Of a DNA stretch of 52,176 nt, positions 36,506 through 45,494 are shown piece by piece. The stretch spans positions 1-52,176 of the forward strand of contig CACESU010000012.1 of NCBI GenBank assembly GCA_902562285.1, in the 5' to 3' direction. Source of the DNA: an uncultured Alphaproteobacteria bacterium. GTDB lineage: Bacteria; Pseudomonadota; Alphaproteobacteria; Rhodobacterales; Rhodobacteraceae. The notes under the pieces were generated by a model. The model ran no database searches, was not told the origin of the DNA, and was given only the letters and a program-made list of their open reading frames with translations. Positions within the stretch are counted from its first letter, which is position 1. Each line of letters starts with the position of its first letter. The position numbers and the translations under genes are program-made.

Positions 36506-39085
36506 ATGAAAGAAAATCATAAATCACTGATATCTACTGCTTCAAAACTTGTATTATCTCAAAAAAAATTTGGTTATAGATCTACAATTTTGTCCAAGTT
36601 GAGTAAGATTGGTTTTCCTATTGTTGAAGGTTTTTTTATCTCTTCTGAAATTATGAAACAAATAGAAATTGGAAAAAAAACTCTACAAATTCCCAGCAAA
36701 TTTTTAGAGTGTGGACCCTTTTGTTTAAGATCTAGCACAAAAAGGAAAGAATTTGCAGGACTTGAACCTTTTTTATTCTTAGGACTTAATAAAGATAAAA
36801 TTGAAGAGTTATCTTATAAATACGGGCAAAAAAAACTAAATCAAATTTACCTTAGTTTTATAAAAAATTTTGGAATTAGAGTTTTTGATCTTGAGGTGGA
36901 TTTTTTTGAAAATATTATTACGAAAACTTTAAAGAAAAAAAAAATAAGTTCTGTAAATAATTTGGACATAAAATCTTTAAATTTTTTGATAAATGAATTT
37001 GAGGAATATTATAGGAGTAGTTTGGGTTTTGATTTCCCAGAAGATCCATCTAAACAAATACATTATGCTTTAAAGGCTTTAGTTAATGAATGGCAAAGTC
37101 CAACATCAAAAATTTTAAGAAACTCTTTAGGTATAGTAAATGAAGATCATGTAGCTTTTATAATTCAAAAAATGATTTTTAAGAATACAAATTCTCATAC
37201 AATAGATTTAGAAATTCAATTTATTGATAGTAGCACTGGTGAAGAAAAAATTAATGGCCGATACAAAAAAATTGGACAAAACCAATCAACTTCAAAAAAT
37301 TTTGAAGGTATTAATTTCAAATATTTGCTATCAAAAAATATTGAGGTTGGTAGACCTAAATTCAATCTATTTTCAAATCCTTTTTTTAGAAAAATAAATG
37401 AGTTAGATAAAAAAACTTCAAAGATTTCTGAAAAAAAATTGAAATATAGATTCATATTAAATGCTGATGATATTTTTTTAGTAGATGCTCAGCAAGTTGA
37501 TTTAGAAACATCTGCAATATTAAAATTGCATATGGATAGCGTAAAAAAAGGCATATTAAGTAAAAAGCAAATTATTTCAAAAGTAGAACCTGAAATTTTT
37601 GTTCAATCATTACATCCACAAATAAGTCAAAATTCAGAACTTGATATAATTGGGGTTGGATTGCCAGCTAGTCCAGGAGGAGTTTCTGGAAAAGTAGCAT
37701 TCAGAGCTGAAGAAGCAATTAGAATGAGTTCAAAGGGAATGACTGTAATTTTGGTAAGAAGTGAAACCAGCTCTGAAGATATACGAGGGATGCATGCTTC
37801 TGCTGGGGTCTTAACATTAAGGGGAGGAATGAGTAGTCATGCGGCTGTGGTTGCTCGTGGTCTTGGAAAACCCTGTGTAGTAGGTGTAAGAAATCTAAGT
37901 ATAAATAGTAGTTTAAATTCAATTACGACTTCAGAGGGAGAAGTTCTTAAATCTGGTGATATTGTTACTATTGATGGATCAAATGGCCAAGTTTTAAAAG
38001 GCAGTGCCAGTATGGTTAAACCAAAGCTGCCAAAATATTTTTTTGAAATTTTAGACTGGGCTCGTGACCTTGGAAATATATGTATTAAAGCTAATGCTGA
38101 CACCATTAAGGAAGCTAAGCAAGCCAAGGGATTTAAGGTTGATGGTATAGGATTATGTAGAACAGAGCATATGTTCTTTGAAAAAAAATCATTGCAAATC
38201 ATGCAGAAGATCCTTCTTTCTCCTCTCGAAAGTGATAAAATTGATGCAATTGCTAGCCTTTCAAAAATTCAGGTATTTGAGTTTGAAAAAATTTTTAAAA
38301 TAATGCTTGGTAAAACTGTAACTACCAGATTACTTGATTTACCAGTTCATGAGTTTTTACCAAATAGTATAAATGAATTAGAAATTTTAGCTGATGAACT
38401 TAAAATGTCTTTCTTACAAGTTTCAGAAAGATGCAAACAAATGGCAGAGATAAATCCAATGCTAGGTAAAAGAGGGGTAAGGTTAGGCATTTTATTACCT
38501 GAGTTATATAAAATGCAAGTAAAATCAATAATTAAAGCAAGCATAATTGTTTATGGAAAAAGTCAAAAAGAATACCCTCCAGAGATTATGTTACCTATGG
38601 TATCCTCTTATAAAGAAGTTAACCTTCTTAAAAAACTAATTGATGATGTAGTTATTGAAATAAATGAAGAAATAAATTTTCCAATTAACTATAAGTTGGG
38701 AGTAATGGTTGAAACACCAAGAGCTGCACTTAAAGCGGGTGAACTAGCAAAAATAAGTTCTTTCCTAAGTTTTGGAACTAACGATTTAACTCAAATGACA
38801 TATGGATTAAGTAGGGACGATTCTGGAACATTTATGCGAGATTATCTAGAAAAAGGGATATATCCAGATGATCCATTTCGATCTTTAGACTTAGATGGTG
38901 TTGGAGAGTTACTAAAAATAGCCTCAAAAAAAAGCAGAGCTGCTAATCCTACAATCAAAATTGGTATTTGTGGTGAACATGGTGGAGATCCAAAATCAAT
39001 TGATTTTTGCAAAAAAATTGGTTTAGATTTTGTTTCATGTTCACCTTTTCGTGTCCCAATTGCTAGGATTGCTGCTGCTCAATAA
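36506..39085 (+). CDS. ppdK: Pyruvate phosphate dikinase homologue with degenerate ATP-grasp domain
   Basis: PPDK normally interconverts pyruvate, ATP and phosphate with PEP, AMP and diphosphate. In 859 residues the His domain is intact (phospho-acceptor H445 in RGGMSSHAAVVARG), and so is the PEP/pyruvate barrel: R552, R608, E736 in MVETPRAAL, N759-D760, and the acid C845 in VSCSPFRVP. The N-terminal third is not: the usual GGKGANLAEM is FGYRSTILSKL (22-32), RxNPSTGE has become IDSSTGE, and the block matching E323 and Q335 of the Clostridium enzyme reads RFILNADDIFLVDAQQ (315-330), with R and D at those places. The gene order glyS-ppdK-SleB is normal. It may lack ATP turnover. Confidence 0.9.
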   Translation: MKENHKSLISTASKLVLSQKKFGYRSTILSKLSKIGFPIVEGFFISSEIMKQIEIGKKTLQIPSKFLECGPFCLRSSTKRKEFAGLEPFLFLGLNKDKIEELSYKYGQKKLNQIYLSFIKNFGIRVFDLEVDFFENIITKTLKKKKISSVNNLDIKSLNFLINEFEEYYRSSLGFDFPEDPSKQIHYALKALVNEWQSPTSKILRNSLGIVNEDHVAFIIQKMIFKNTNSHTIDLEIQFIDSSTGEEKINGRYKKIGQNQSTSKNFEGINFKYLLSKNIEVGRPKFNLFSNPFFRKINELDKKTSKISEKKLKYRFILNADDIFLVDAQQVDLETSAILKLHMDSVKKGILSKKQIISKVEPEIFVQSLHPQISQNSELDIIGVGLPASPGGVSGKVAFRAEEAIRMSSKGMTVILVRSETSSEDIRGMHASAGVLTLRGGMSSHAAVVARGLGKPCVVGVRNLSINSSLNSITTSEGEVLKSGDIVTIDGSNGQVLKGSASMVKPKLPKYFFEILDWARDLGNICIKANADTIKEAKQAKGFKVDGIGLCRTEHMFFEKKSLQIMQKILLSPLESDKIDAIASLSKIQVFEFEKIFKIMLGKTVTTRLLDLPVHEFLPNSINELEILADELKMSFLQVSERCKQMAEINPMLGKRGVRLGILLPELYKMQVKSIIKASIIVYGKSQKEYPPEIMLPMVSSYKEVNLLKKLIDDVVIEINEEINFPINYKLGVMVETPRAALKAGELAKISSFLSFGTNDLTQMTYGLSRDDSGTFMRDYLEKGIYPDDPFRSLDLDGVGELLKIASKKSRAANPTIKIGICGEHGGDPKSIDFCKKIGLDFVSCSPFRVPIARIAAAQ

Positions 39086-39108
39086 ATTTTAAAATTTATT
39101 GATTTTTT
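39081..39108 (+). terminator. Possible intrinsic terminator after the ppdK gene
   Basis: A perfect 20-base AT palindrome (39081-39100), starting at the ppdK stop, is followed by GA and six T bases. The stem has no GC pairs, so it is weak, but this low-GC genome offers little better. Confidence 0.4.
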
Positions 39109-39191
39109 ATATTCAATTTCTTACATATTTTACTTGCATGATTGCTGCAGTAGCATTATGAGCTATTGACCATATAATTGTCGAGACGAAA

Positions 39192-39851
39192 ATGAAATTT
39201 TATACAAAAATAAATTATTTAATTTTTTTCAAAATCTTTTGTATATTATTTTTTAATTCTTTGCATGCAGAAGAAACAAAAAATAGTACTGAAAAAAGTT
39301 ATACAGATACTTATGTATTTTTAAAAAATTTTATTGATTCTGATCTTTTATTTATATCTTCATTAAGTCAGAATACTTTAAAGAATTTTTCAGGTTTTTC
39401 TGATTTTGATAAAGGAAAGTTTTCCTTTGATATTATTGATAGTTTGCCTAAACCCAAAGCAACCTCTGAAATGAAATGTTTAGCAGAAGCTATTTATTTT
39501 GAAGCTAGGGGTGAAGCACTTGAAGGGCAATATGCTGTTGGTGAAGTAATTATTAATAGAGTATTATCAAAAGATTTTCCAAACAGTGTATGTGGAGTAA
39601 TTTCAGAAGGGGCAACTAGACTAAATGCATGCCAATTTTCTTATAATTGTGATGGTAAATTAGAGACTATTACAGAGAAAAAAATTTATGAAAGAATTTT
39701 GAAATTATCTAAAATGTTATTAGAGCCATCTGCTAGGTTTCTTACTAATGGAGCAACTTTTTACCATTCTAAGTTAGTAAGCCCTAGTTGGTCAAAGAAA
39801 TTTATAAAAACAAATGAAATTGGAAATCATGTTTTTTATAAATTGCCATAA
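39192..39851 (+). CDS. Cell wall hydrolase, SleB-like (exported)
   Basis: Predicted periplasmic peptidoglycan hydrolase of the SleB/CwlJ family (Hydrolase_2). A signal peptide with a hydrophobic stretch to about residue 24 ends near LHA. The domain starts near 95 and has CLAEAIYFEARGE, where E104 matches the catalytic Glu, then GQYAVGEVIINRVLS and NACQFSYNCDGK. The 219 residues are typical. A promoter may lie in the 106-base gap, where TTGCAT and TATGAG are 17 bases apart near 39135-39163. Position after ppdK is conserved in alphaproteobacteria. Confidence 0.85.
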   Translation: MKFYTKINYLIFFKIFCILFFNSLHAEETKNSTEKSYTDTYVFLKNFIDSDLLFISSLSQNTLKNFSGFSDFDKGKFSFDIIDSLPKPKATSEMKCLAEAIYFEARGEALEGQYAVGEVIINRVLSKDFPNSVCGVISEGATRLNACQFSYNCDGKLETITEKKIYERILKLSKMLLEPSARFLTNGATFYHSKLVSPSWSKKFIKTNEIGNHVFYKLP

Positions 39852-39912
39852 ATTAATTTTATGAGTTAAGTTCTTTATAAGTTATATCAATATTTCATAT
39901 TGGAGGTGCTGA

Positions 39913-40260
39913 TTGGATCAGATTTTTGTTAAGGATTTTGTACACGAAACTGAAATTGGTGTATATCAATCTGAGTTTGGAAAAAAACAAAGATTAAGGT
40001 TTAATATATTTTTGACAATCAACTATGATCAAAAAAATAAGAATGACAATATAGATGATGTAATTACTTATGAACTCATTTTGAGGGCTATTGAAAAGCA
40101 TACTTCTGATCGGAGGTTAAATCTTTTGGAAACACTAGCTAATAAGATTTCAGATTCTTGTTTTAGTGATTCTAGAGTTGAGAAAGTTGATATCCAAATT
40201 GAAAAATTAGATAGAATAAAAGGCTCATTAGGAATAAGAGTAATTAATGAAAATAACTAA
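39913..40260 (+). CDS. folB: Dihydroneopterin aldolase
   Basis: Splits dihydroneopterin to hydroxymethyl-dihydropterin and glycolaldehyde in folate synthesis. At 115 residues the T-fold elements are VKDFVHETEIGVYQSE at the N-terminus, DDVITYELI in the middle and RVEKVDIQIEKLD near the end. The start is TTG at 39913 with GGAGG 8 bases upstream. It overlaps the next gene by 14 bases. Confidence 0.88.
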   Translation: MDQIFVKDFVHETEIGVYQSEFGKKQRLRFNIFLTINYDQKNKNDNIDDVITYELILRAIEKHTSDRRLNLLETLANKISDSCFSDSRVEKVDIQIEKLDRIKGSLGIRVINENN

Positions 40261-40921
40261 AATGAAACATAAATATAATATAATTTTTGATCTTGATGGA
40301 ACGCTGGTACATACAGCACCAGCCCTGACAAAAGCAGCAAATGACTTACTTAGAGAATTAAACTTACCTGCAGTTAGCCCAAGTTTATATTCTACTTTTA
40401 TTGGCGGTGGTATTAAAAAACAAGTTCAAAGGTTGCTAGCCCATTACGGATATAGTTATAGTTGTATCGATAAATATGTGAAGAGATTTAAAGATTTTTA
40501 TTATGTTGATCCTTATTTTAAAACATATCTTTTTCCTAGTGTTAAAAATATTTTAATAGAGTTAAAATCCTTGAATTTTAACATTGCAATATGTACTCAA
40601 AAAAATAAAGAGCCTGCTTTAAAAATTTTAGAATATTTTGAAATAAGAAATTTTTTTGCAGGGTTTGCATTTGGAGATTCATTAGAGGTACTTAAGCCGG
40701 ATCCATTAATGGTAAAATATGCTACAAAAAGTTTTATACCAAAAAAAAATATATATATAGGTGATAGTAAAACTGATTTACAAACTTCCAGAAATTCAGA
40801 TTCTATATTTATTTTATTTACTGAGGGTTACAGAAAAGAAAATATTTCAGAACTAAGACCTGATTATTATTTTTCAGATTACAATAAGTTACTTGAATTG
40901 ATAAAAAAAATAGCTTTTTAG
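40247..40921 (+). CDS. HAD-superfamily phosphatase (phosphoglycolate phosphatase-like)
   Basis: Haloacid dehalogenase-type phosphatase with nucleophile D15 and acid D17 in FDLDGTLV, a helical cap, a motif II region CTQKNKEP, Lys in LKPDP and GDSKTD as motif IV. The 224 residues resemble Gph. Its start at 40247 overlaps folB by 14 bases, and folP is 11 bases downstream, so it may serve the folate pathway by removing a phosphate from a dihydroneopterin phosphate rather than recycling phosphoglycolate. The first motif has VHTAP where Gph usually has VDTAP. Confidence 0.85.
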   Translation: MKITKMKHKYNIIFDLDGTLVHTAPALTKAANDLLRELNLPAVSPSLYSTFIGGGIKKQVQRLLAHYGYSYSCIDKYVKRFKDFYYVDPYFKTYLFPSVKNILIELKSLNFNIAICTQKNKEPALKILEYFEIRNFFAGFAFGDSLEVLKPDPLMVKYATKSFIPKKNIYIGDSKTDLQTSRNSDSIFILFTEGYRKENISELRPDYYFSDYNKLLELIKKIAF

Positions 40922-40932
40922 AGGATAAATTA

Positions 40933-41934
40933 TTGTCTAGATATTTTCAGCCATTAATAAATTTTGGTTCCAACCCTATAGTTGGGAGTACTTTCCTAGC
41001 TGACCCAAGTTTTTGGTATGATAGAGTTAAAGTATTGGAAAGAGGTAAAAAACCCCAAATCGTAAGTGTAAAAGATATTCCCAAGCGAGTAATTAAAGAA
41101 ATCGCAAATCCATTTAATATTTGCAGTCATAAAAAGGGTCCTCTTTTGATGAGTGTACTGAATCTCTCACCAGATAGTTTTTCTTGCACTGACGAATTGA
41201 ATAGAACCAAACCATCTTATATCATAAAAAATTTAATTCAAAAGGGCGCAGATATAATAGATATTGGAGGTGAATCAACTAAACCAAAATTTAAAGATGT
41301 TGAAAATTTATTGGAAATAAATCGTATTAAAAAGACATTTAAATCAATACAAAAAAACCGTTTTAATGTTATTTTTTCTATAGATACGAGGAAGTCAAAT
41401 GTAGCAAATTATGCTTTAAAAAATGGGGCAAAGATTTTAAATGATGTTTCTGCATTACAGTTTGATCCTGAAAATGTAAATGTTGTAAAAAAACATAAAT
41501 GTTATGTTTCTATCATGCATAATTCTGGAAACGGAAAAGATCTTCATAAAAAAATATCTGGCAAAAACTTTTTGCTAGATATTTATGACTATCTTTTAAA
41601 TAGGATAAATTTTTTGTTATCTTGTGGTATTCCAAAATCAAAAATTATTATTGATCCTGGTATTGGCTTTGGAAAATCACTATATCAAAATTTGCAAATA
41701 ATTTCTAATATAAGTTTATTCCACTCATTAGGGTGCCCAATCCTAGTTGGATTATCTAGAAAAGGTTTTATTGGAAAAATTACTGGTGAAGTGCAACCAA
41801 AGGAGAGAAAGTTGAGTTCAGTTATTTTAGCATTTGAGCTTATCAAAAAAGGAGTTCATATTTTAAGAGTGCATGATATCAAAGAAACATATGAAATGGT
41901 TAAAATTTTTAATAGCTTGAAATTAAATAAATGA
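40933..41934 (+). CDS. folP: Dihydropteroate synthase
   Basis: Joins hydroxymethyl-dihydropterin diphosphate and p-aminobenzoate. Motifs in order: MSVLNLSPDSFSC (about 73-85), DIIDIGGESTKP, IDTRKSNVANYAL, IIDPGIGFGKS and LVGLSRKGFIG. The N-terminal ~67-residue extension is typical of alphaproteobacteria. The usual loop end SFSDGG is SFSCTDE here. TTG at 40933 is the start, with GAGG 8 bases upstream. glmM follows by 16 bases, a known pairing. No folK is seen in the window. Confidence 0.92.
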   Translation: MSRYFQPLINFGSNPIVGSTFLADPSFWYDRVKVLERGKKPQIVSVKDIPKRVIKEIANPFNICSHKKGPLLMSVLNLSPDSFSCTDELNRTKPSYIIKNLIQKGADIIDIGGESTKPKFKDVENLLEINRIKKTFKSIQKNRFNVIFSIDTRKSNVANYALKNGAKILNDVSALQFDPENVNVVKKHKCYVSIMHNSGNGKDLHKKISGKNFLLDIYDYLLNRINFLLSCGIPKSKIIIDPGIGFGKSLYQNLQIISNISLFHSLGCPILVGLSRKGFIGKITGEVQPKERKLSSVILAFELIKKGVHILRVHDIKETYEMVKIFNSLKLNK

Positions 41935-41950
41935 TTTTTGAAAGTAAGTA

Positions 41951-43297
41951 ATGATAAGGAAAATATTTGGAACTGATGGTATTAGAGGGAAAGTTAATAC
42001 ACAATTCATAACTGCAGAGTTTGCACAAAGATTGGGTATTGCCTGTGGAGAATATTTTTTATCAAAAAGTGGTGGGGAAGGATCTAATAGAGTAATAATA
42101 GGTAAGGATACTAGACGCTCAGGCTATATGTTAGAAACTGCTCTTACATCAGGTTTTACATCAATTGGTATGGATGTGTTTCTTTTGGGTCCAATACCTA
42201 CTCCAGCTGTAGGTATGCTAACCAGATCAATGAGAGCAGATCTTGGCGTTATGATTTCTGCATCACATAATCATTTTGAAGATAATGGTATAAAATTTTT
42301 TGGTCCAGATGGATTTAAATTATCAGATAGAGTTGAAAAAGATATTGAAACAACACTTACAAAAAAAATTAACTTAGTAGAACCATCACTAGTGGGTCGT
42401 GTTAAAAGAATTGATGAAGTACTAGGTAGATACACTGAAGCTGTTAAGAAAAGTCTCCCAAAGTCATTAAACTTGAGAAACTTAACAATTGTGATAGATT
42501 GTGCCAATGGTTCAGGGTATAAATGTGCTCCTCAAATACTGTGGGAATTAGGAGCAAATGTTATACCAATAGGTGTTGAGCCAAACGGGTATAATATTAA
42601 TTTGAGTTGTGGTTCTACAAATACATTAAGGGCTGCAGAATTAGTAAAAGAATATAATGCAGATCTTGCAATTTGTTTAGATGGAGATGCTGATAGAGTA
42701 ATTATACTTGATGAATTAGGTAAAGAAATAGATGGAGATCAATTAATAGCGCTTATTGCTAAAAATTTAAAATCTGAAAATAAGATACAGGGTAACACTA
42801 TAGTTTCAACTGTTATGTCGAACTTAGGGTTATTGAAATACCTAAAAGATTTAGGTTTAAGTCTATATCGTACGCCGGTTGGTGATAGATATGTTTCTGA
42901 AGCAATTAAAAAGAAGGGATTAAATTTTGGAGGTGAAAAATCTGGACATATAATTATGACTGATTATTCATCTACAGGGGATGGTCTATTGGCTGCACTT
43001 TATTTTTTATCAATTCTTAAGGATTCAGGACAAACGACTAGCCAGCTATTGAATGTTTTTAAACCAACTCCTCAAAAATTATTAAATCTTAACTTTGGAT
43101 CAAAAGATAATCCGTTAGAGAACTCGGAATTCAACAAAACTATTAATGAATTAAGAAAAAAAATTTCAGATAATGGTGAAATTTTAGTAAGAAAATCTGG
43201 TACTGAACCAGTTATAAGAATTATGATACAACATAAAGATACCAAGATATTTGAAGAAATTTTGGAAGAAATTAATTATATGATATCCAAATTATAA
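41951..43297 (+). CDS. glmM: Phosphoglucosamine mutase
   Basis: Isomerises glucosamine-6-phosphate to glucosamine-1-phosphate for UDP-GlcNAc and cell wall synthesis. The phosphoserine is S105 in ISASHNHFEDNGIKF; the metal loop is DGDADR near 243; GGEKSGH and KSGTEP complete the active site. The 448 residues are normal. The 3' end overlaps the convergent transporter gene by 6 bases. Confidence 0.97.
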   Translation: MIRKIFGTDGIRGKVNTQFITAEFAQRLGIACGEYFLSKSGGEGSNRVIIGKDTRRSGYMLETALTSGFTSIGMDVFLLGPIPTPAVGMLTRSMRADLGVMISASHNHFEDNGIKFFGPDGFKLSDRVEKDIETTLTKKINLVEPSLVGRVKRIDEVLGRYTEAVKKSLPKSLNLRNLTIVIDCANGSGYKCAPQILWELGANVIPIGVEPNGYNINLSCGSTNTLRAAELVKEYNADLAICLDGDADRVIILDELGKEIDGDQLIALIAKNLKSENKIQGNTIVSTVMSNLGLLKYLKDLGLSLYRTPVGDRYVSEAIKKKGLNFGGEKSGHIIMTDYSSTGDGLLAALYFLSILKDSGQTTSQLLNVFKPTPQKLLNLNFGSKDNPLENSEFNKTINELRKKISDNGEILVRKSGTEPVIRIMIQHKDTKIFEEILEEINYMISKL

Positions 43298-44218
43298 AAT
43301 TTTAATTACTTTTTTTGACTGACAAATGAAAATTCCTAATAGTATAAAAAACGCAGACAAGATAAAGTTGTTTGGAAGTACTTCCTTTAGGATTAAAAAA
43401 CCAAATATAGTAGACCATAATGGCACTTTAAAGTTTACTAAGCTCAAAAAAATTGGCCCTTCTTTTTTTATTAGATATATTAAAATGATTGTCGCCATTC
43501 CAGTTGATAATAAACCTAGATTTAAAATTGCAAATGTTGATTTGTAATCAAATTTAGAAGAAATTAATCCTTTATTAAATAAAAATGGTAAACTCAAAAC
43601 AGATGCAATAAAAAGTGCATGTGTTGTAAATGCTAATAAATTTACTGGTTCTGATTTTCTTATAATTATTGCCCCTAATGAGTAAGAGAATGTGGCTAAT
43701 ATGCATAAAAAAATGAATACAATATTTAAGCTTTGATTATATTCAAAATCTGTTTTTGCTTTTGATAAGACTAAAATACATGAACCAGACAAACCAATTA
43801 AAAGTCCAATTAATTTTTTCAATGAGAAAGGTTCTTCTTTTAATAAAAAAAGAGAGAACACCAAAATTAATAGCGGTATAGTAGCCATGCAAAGTCCAAC
43901 AAAAACTGTAGATAAATGTTCCTGTGCTATAGCTAAAATTGTAAAAGGTAACAAATTAGATAATACTGCTACACAAAAGCAATATATCCAATATTTTTTT
44001 GATTGAAAAACATTGAATACGTGAATCTTTAAAATTAAAGAAAATACAAATACTACTAAAAAGCCAATTATTAATCTGAAAGATGCAATTTGTAGAGGAT
44101 CAAAAGCAATAATTGCATATTTCACTGATAAAAAGGAACTTCCCCATAGTATTCCAAGTGTGGAAAGCAAAACCCATGATGATATTTTTTTTGTTTGAAT
44201 ATTTTGAGAAATGATCAT
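43292..44218 (-). CDS. DMT-superfamily transporter (EamA domain)
   Basis: Predicted ten-helix inner-membrane exporter or permease with two EamA repeats. Helix one begins at about residue 15 with LSTLGILWGSSFLSVKYA, a common EamA start; the second repeat begins near 160. Length is 308 residues. Substrate cannot be told; relatives export amino acids or metabolites. It is divergent from serC, with 92 bases between. Confidence 0.85.
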   Translation of the reverse strand: MIISQNIQTKKISSWVLLSTLGILWGSSFLSVKYAIIAFDPLQIASFRLIIGFLVVFVFSLILKIHVFNVFQSKKYWIYCFCVAVLSNLLPFTILAIAQEHLSTVFVGLCMATIPLLILVFSLFLLKEEPFSLKKLIGLLIGLSGSCILVLSKAKTDFEYNQSLNIVFIFLCILATFSYSLGAIIIRKSEPVNLLAFTTHALFIASVLSLPFLFNKGLISSKFDYKSTFAILNLGLLSTGMATIILIYLIKKEGPIFLSLVNFKVPLWSTIFGFLILKEVLPNNFILSAFFILLGIFICQSKKVIKIL

Positions 44219-44310
44219 TTTTTTAAATATTTTAAATTATTTTAAAGTAATACTTGCAGTTATTTCAATTAAATATTATCCGATACTTATTAAACCTTTA
44301 AATAATAGTC

Positions 44311-45477
44311 GTGTTAGAAAAACCAAAGAAATTACCAAAGCGTCCAAATTTTTCATGTGGTCCTTGTGTAAAAAGGCCTGGATGGTCTTTAGATAATCTT
44401 AAAAGTTTTGAAGTGTTAGGTAGATCTCATAGATCTCAGATTTGTTTAAATTGTCTAAATGATGTAATCAAGTTAACTAAAGAAACTTTGGATATACCTG
44501 AGGATTTTAAAGTTGCAATAGTGCCTGGTTCTAACACAGGGGCTTTTGAAATGGCCTTATGGTCAATGATAGGACCACTGCCGGTGGATGCTTTAGCTTG
44601 GGAAACTTTTGGCAGTGGCTGGGTAAATGATATTAAAAACCAACTCAAGATAAATGATTTAAGGATACATAAAGCTGAATATGGTAATATCCCTGATCTA
44701 TCTTTAATTGGTGATGATACGGATATTTGTTTTACTTGGAATGGTACTACCTCTGGAGTAAAAGTTCCAAATGCTGATTGGATAAGTGAAGAAAGAAAAG
44801 GAATAACTTTTTGTGACGCAACATCTGCAATCTATTCTCAAAAATTAGAATGGGATAAAATGGATGTAACAACTTTTTCTTGGCAAAAGTCAATGGGCGG
44901 TGAAGGAGGCCATGGTATGTTAATCATGAGTCCAAAAGCAATAGAAAGATTAAAAACATTCAATCCAGATAGGCCATTACCAAAATTATTTAGATTGATG
45001 AAAGATGAAGATTTAAATGAAGGAATTTATGAAGGGAAAACAATAAATACCCCTTCAATGCTTTGTGTAGTAGATGCATTAGATTCGTTGTTATGGATTA
45101 AAGAATTAGGAGGATGGAAAAAAACTTATAAAAAATCTTTACGCAATTTTGAAGTCATATCTAATTGGTATGATACTAGAGATTGGATTTCGAATTCTGT
45201 TAAAGATAAAAAAATACAGTCAAATTCTTCTATTTGTCTAGAAATTACCGATAATAAGTTTTTAAAACTGGATTCTCAAAAAAAATGGAGTTTTATTCAA
45301 AAAATGTGTTCTATTCTTGAAAATAATAGTGCTGCTTTTGATATAAAAGGACATCGGGATGCCCCCCCTGGTTTAAGAATTTGGTGTGGTCCAACCGTGG
45401 AAGAAGATGACCTAAAAGCAGCATTACCTTGGTTAGAATGGTCTTTTGAAATGGTGAAAAGTGATTTTTTTAACTAA
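44311..45477 (+). CDS. serC: Phosphoserine aminotransferase
   Basis: PLP enzyme making phosphoserine from 3-phosphohydroxypyruvate. It is the type shared by alphaproteobacteria and Methanosarcina (388 residues), starting NFSCGPCVKRPGWSL and GRSHRSQI; the PLP lysine is K193 in SWQKSMGGEGGHG. GTG at 44311 is the start. serA follows after 17 bases, so this is a serine operon. Confidence 0.95.
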   Translation: MLEKPKKLPKRPNFSCGPCVKRPGWSLDNLKSFEVLGRSHRSQICLNCLNDVIKLTKETLDIPEDFKVAIVPGSNTGAFEMALWSMIGPLPVDALAWETFGSGWVNDIKNQLKINDLRIHKAEYGNIPDLSLIGDDTDICFTWNGTTSGVKVPNADWISEERKGITFCDATSAIYSQKLEWDKMDVTTFSWQKSMGGEGGHGMLIMSPKAIERLKTFNPDRPLPKLFRLMKDEDLNEGIYEGKTINTPSMLCVVDALDSLLWIKELGGWKKTYKKSLRNFEVISNWYDTRDWISNSVKDKKIQSNSSICLEITDNKFLKLDSQKKWSFIQKMCSILENNSAAFDIKGHRDAPPGLRIWCGPTVEEDDLKAALPWLEWSFEMVKSDFFN

Positions 45478-45494
45478 ATTGGGAATTTATTACA

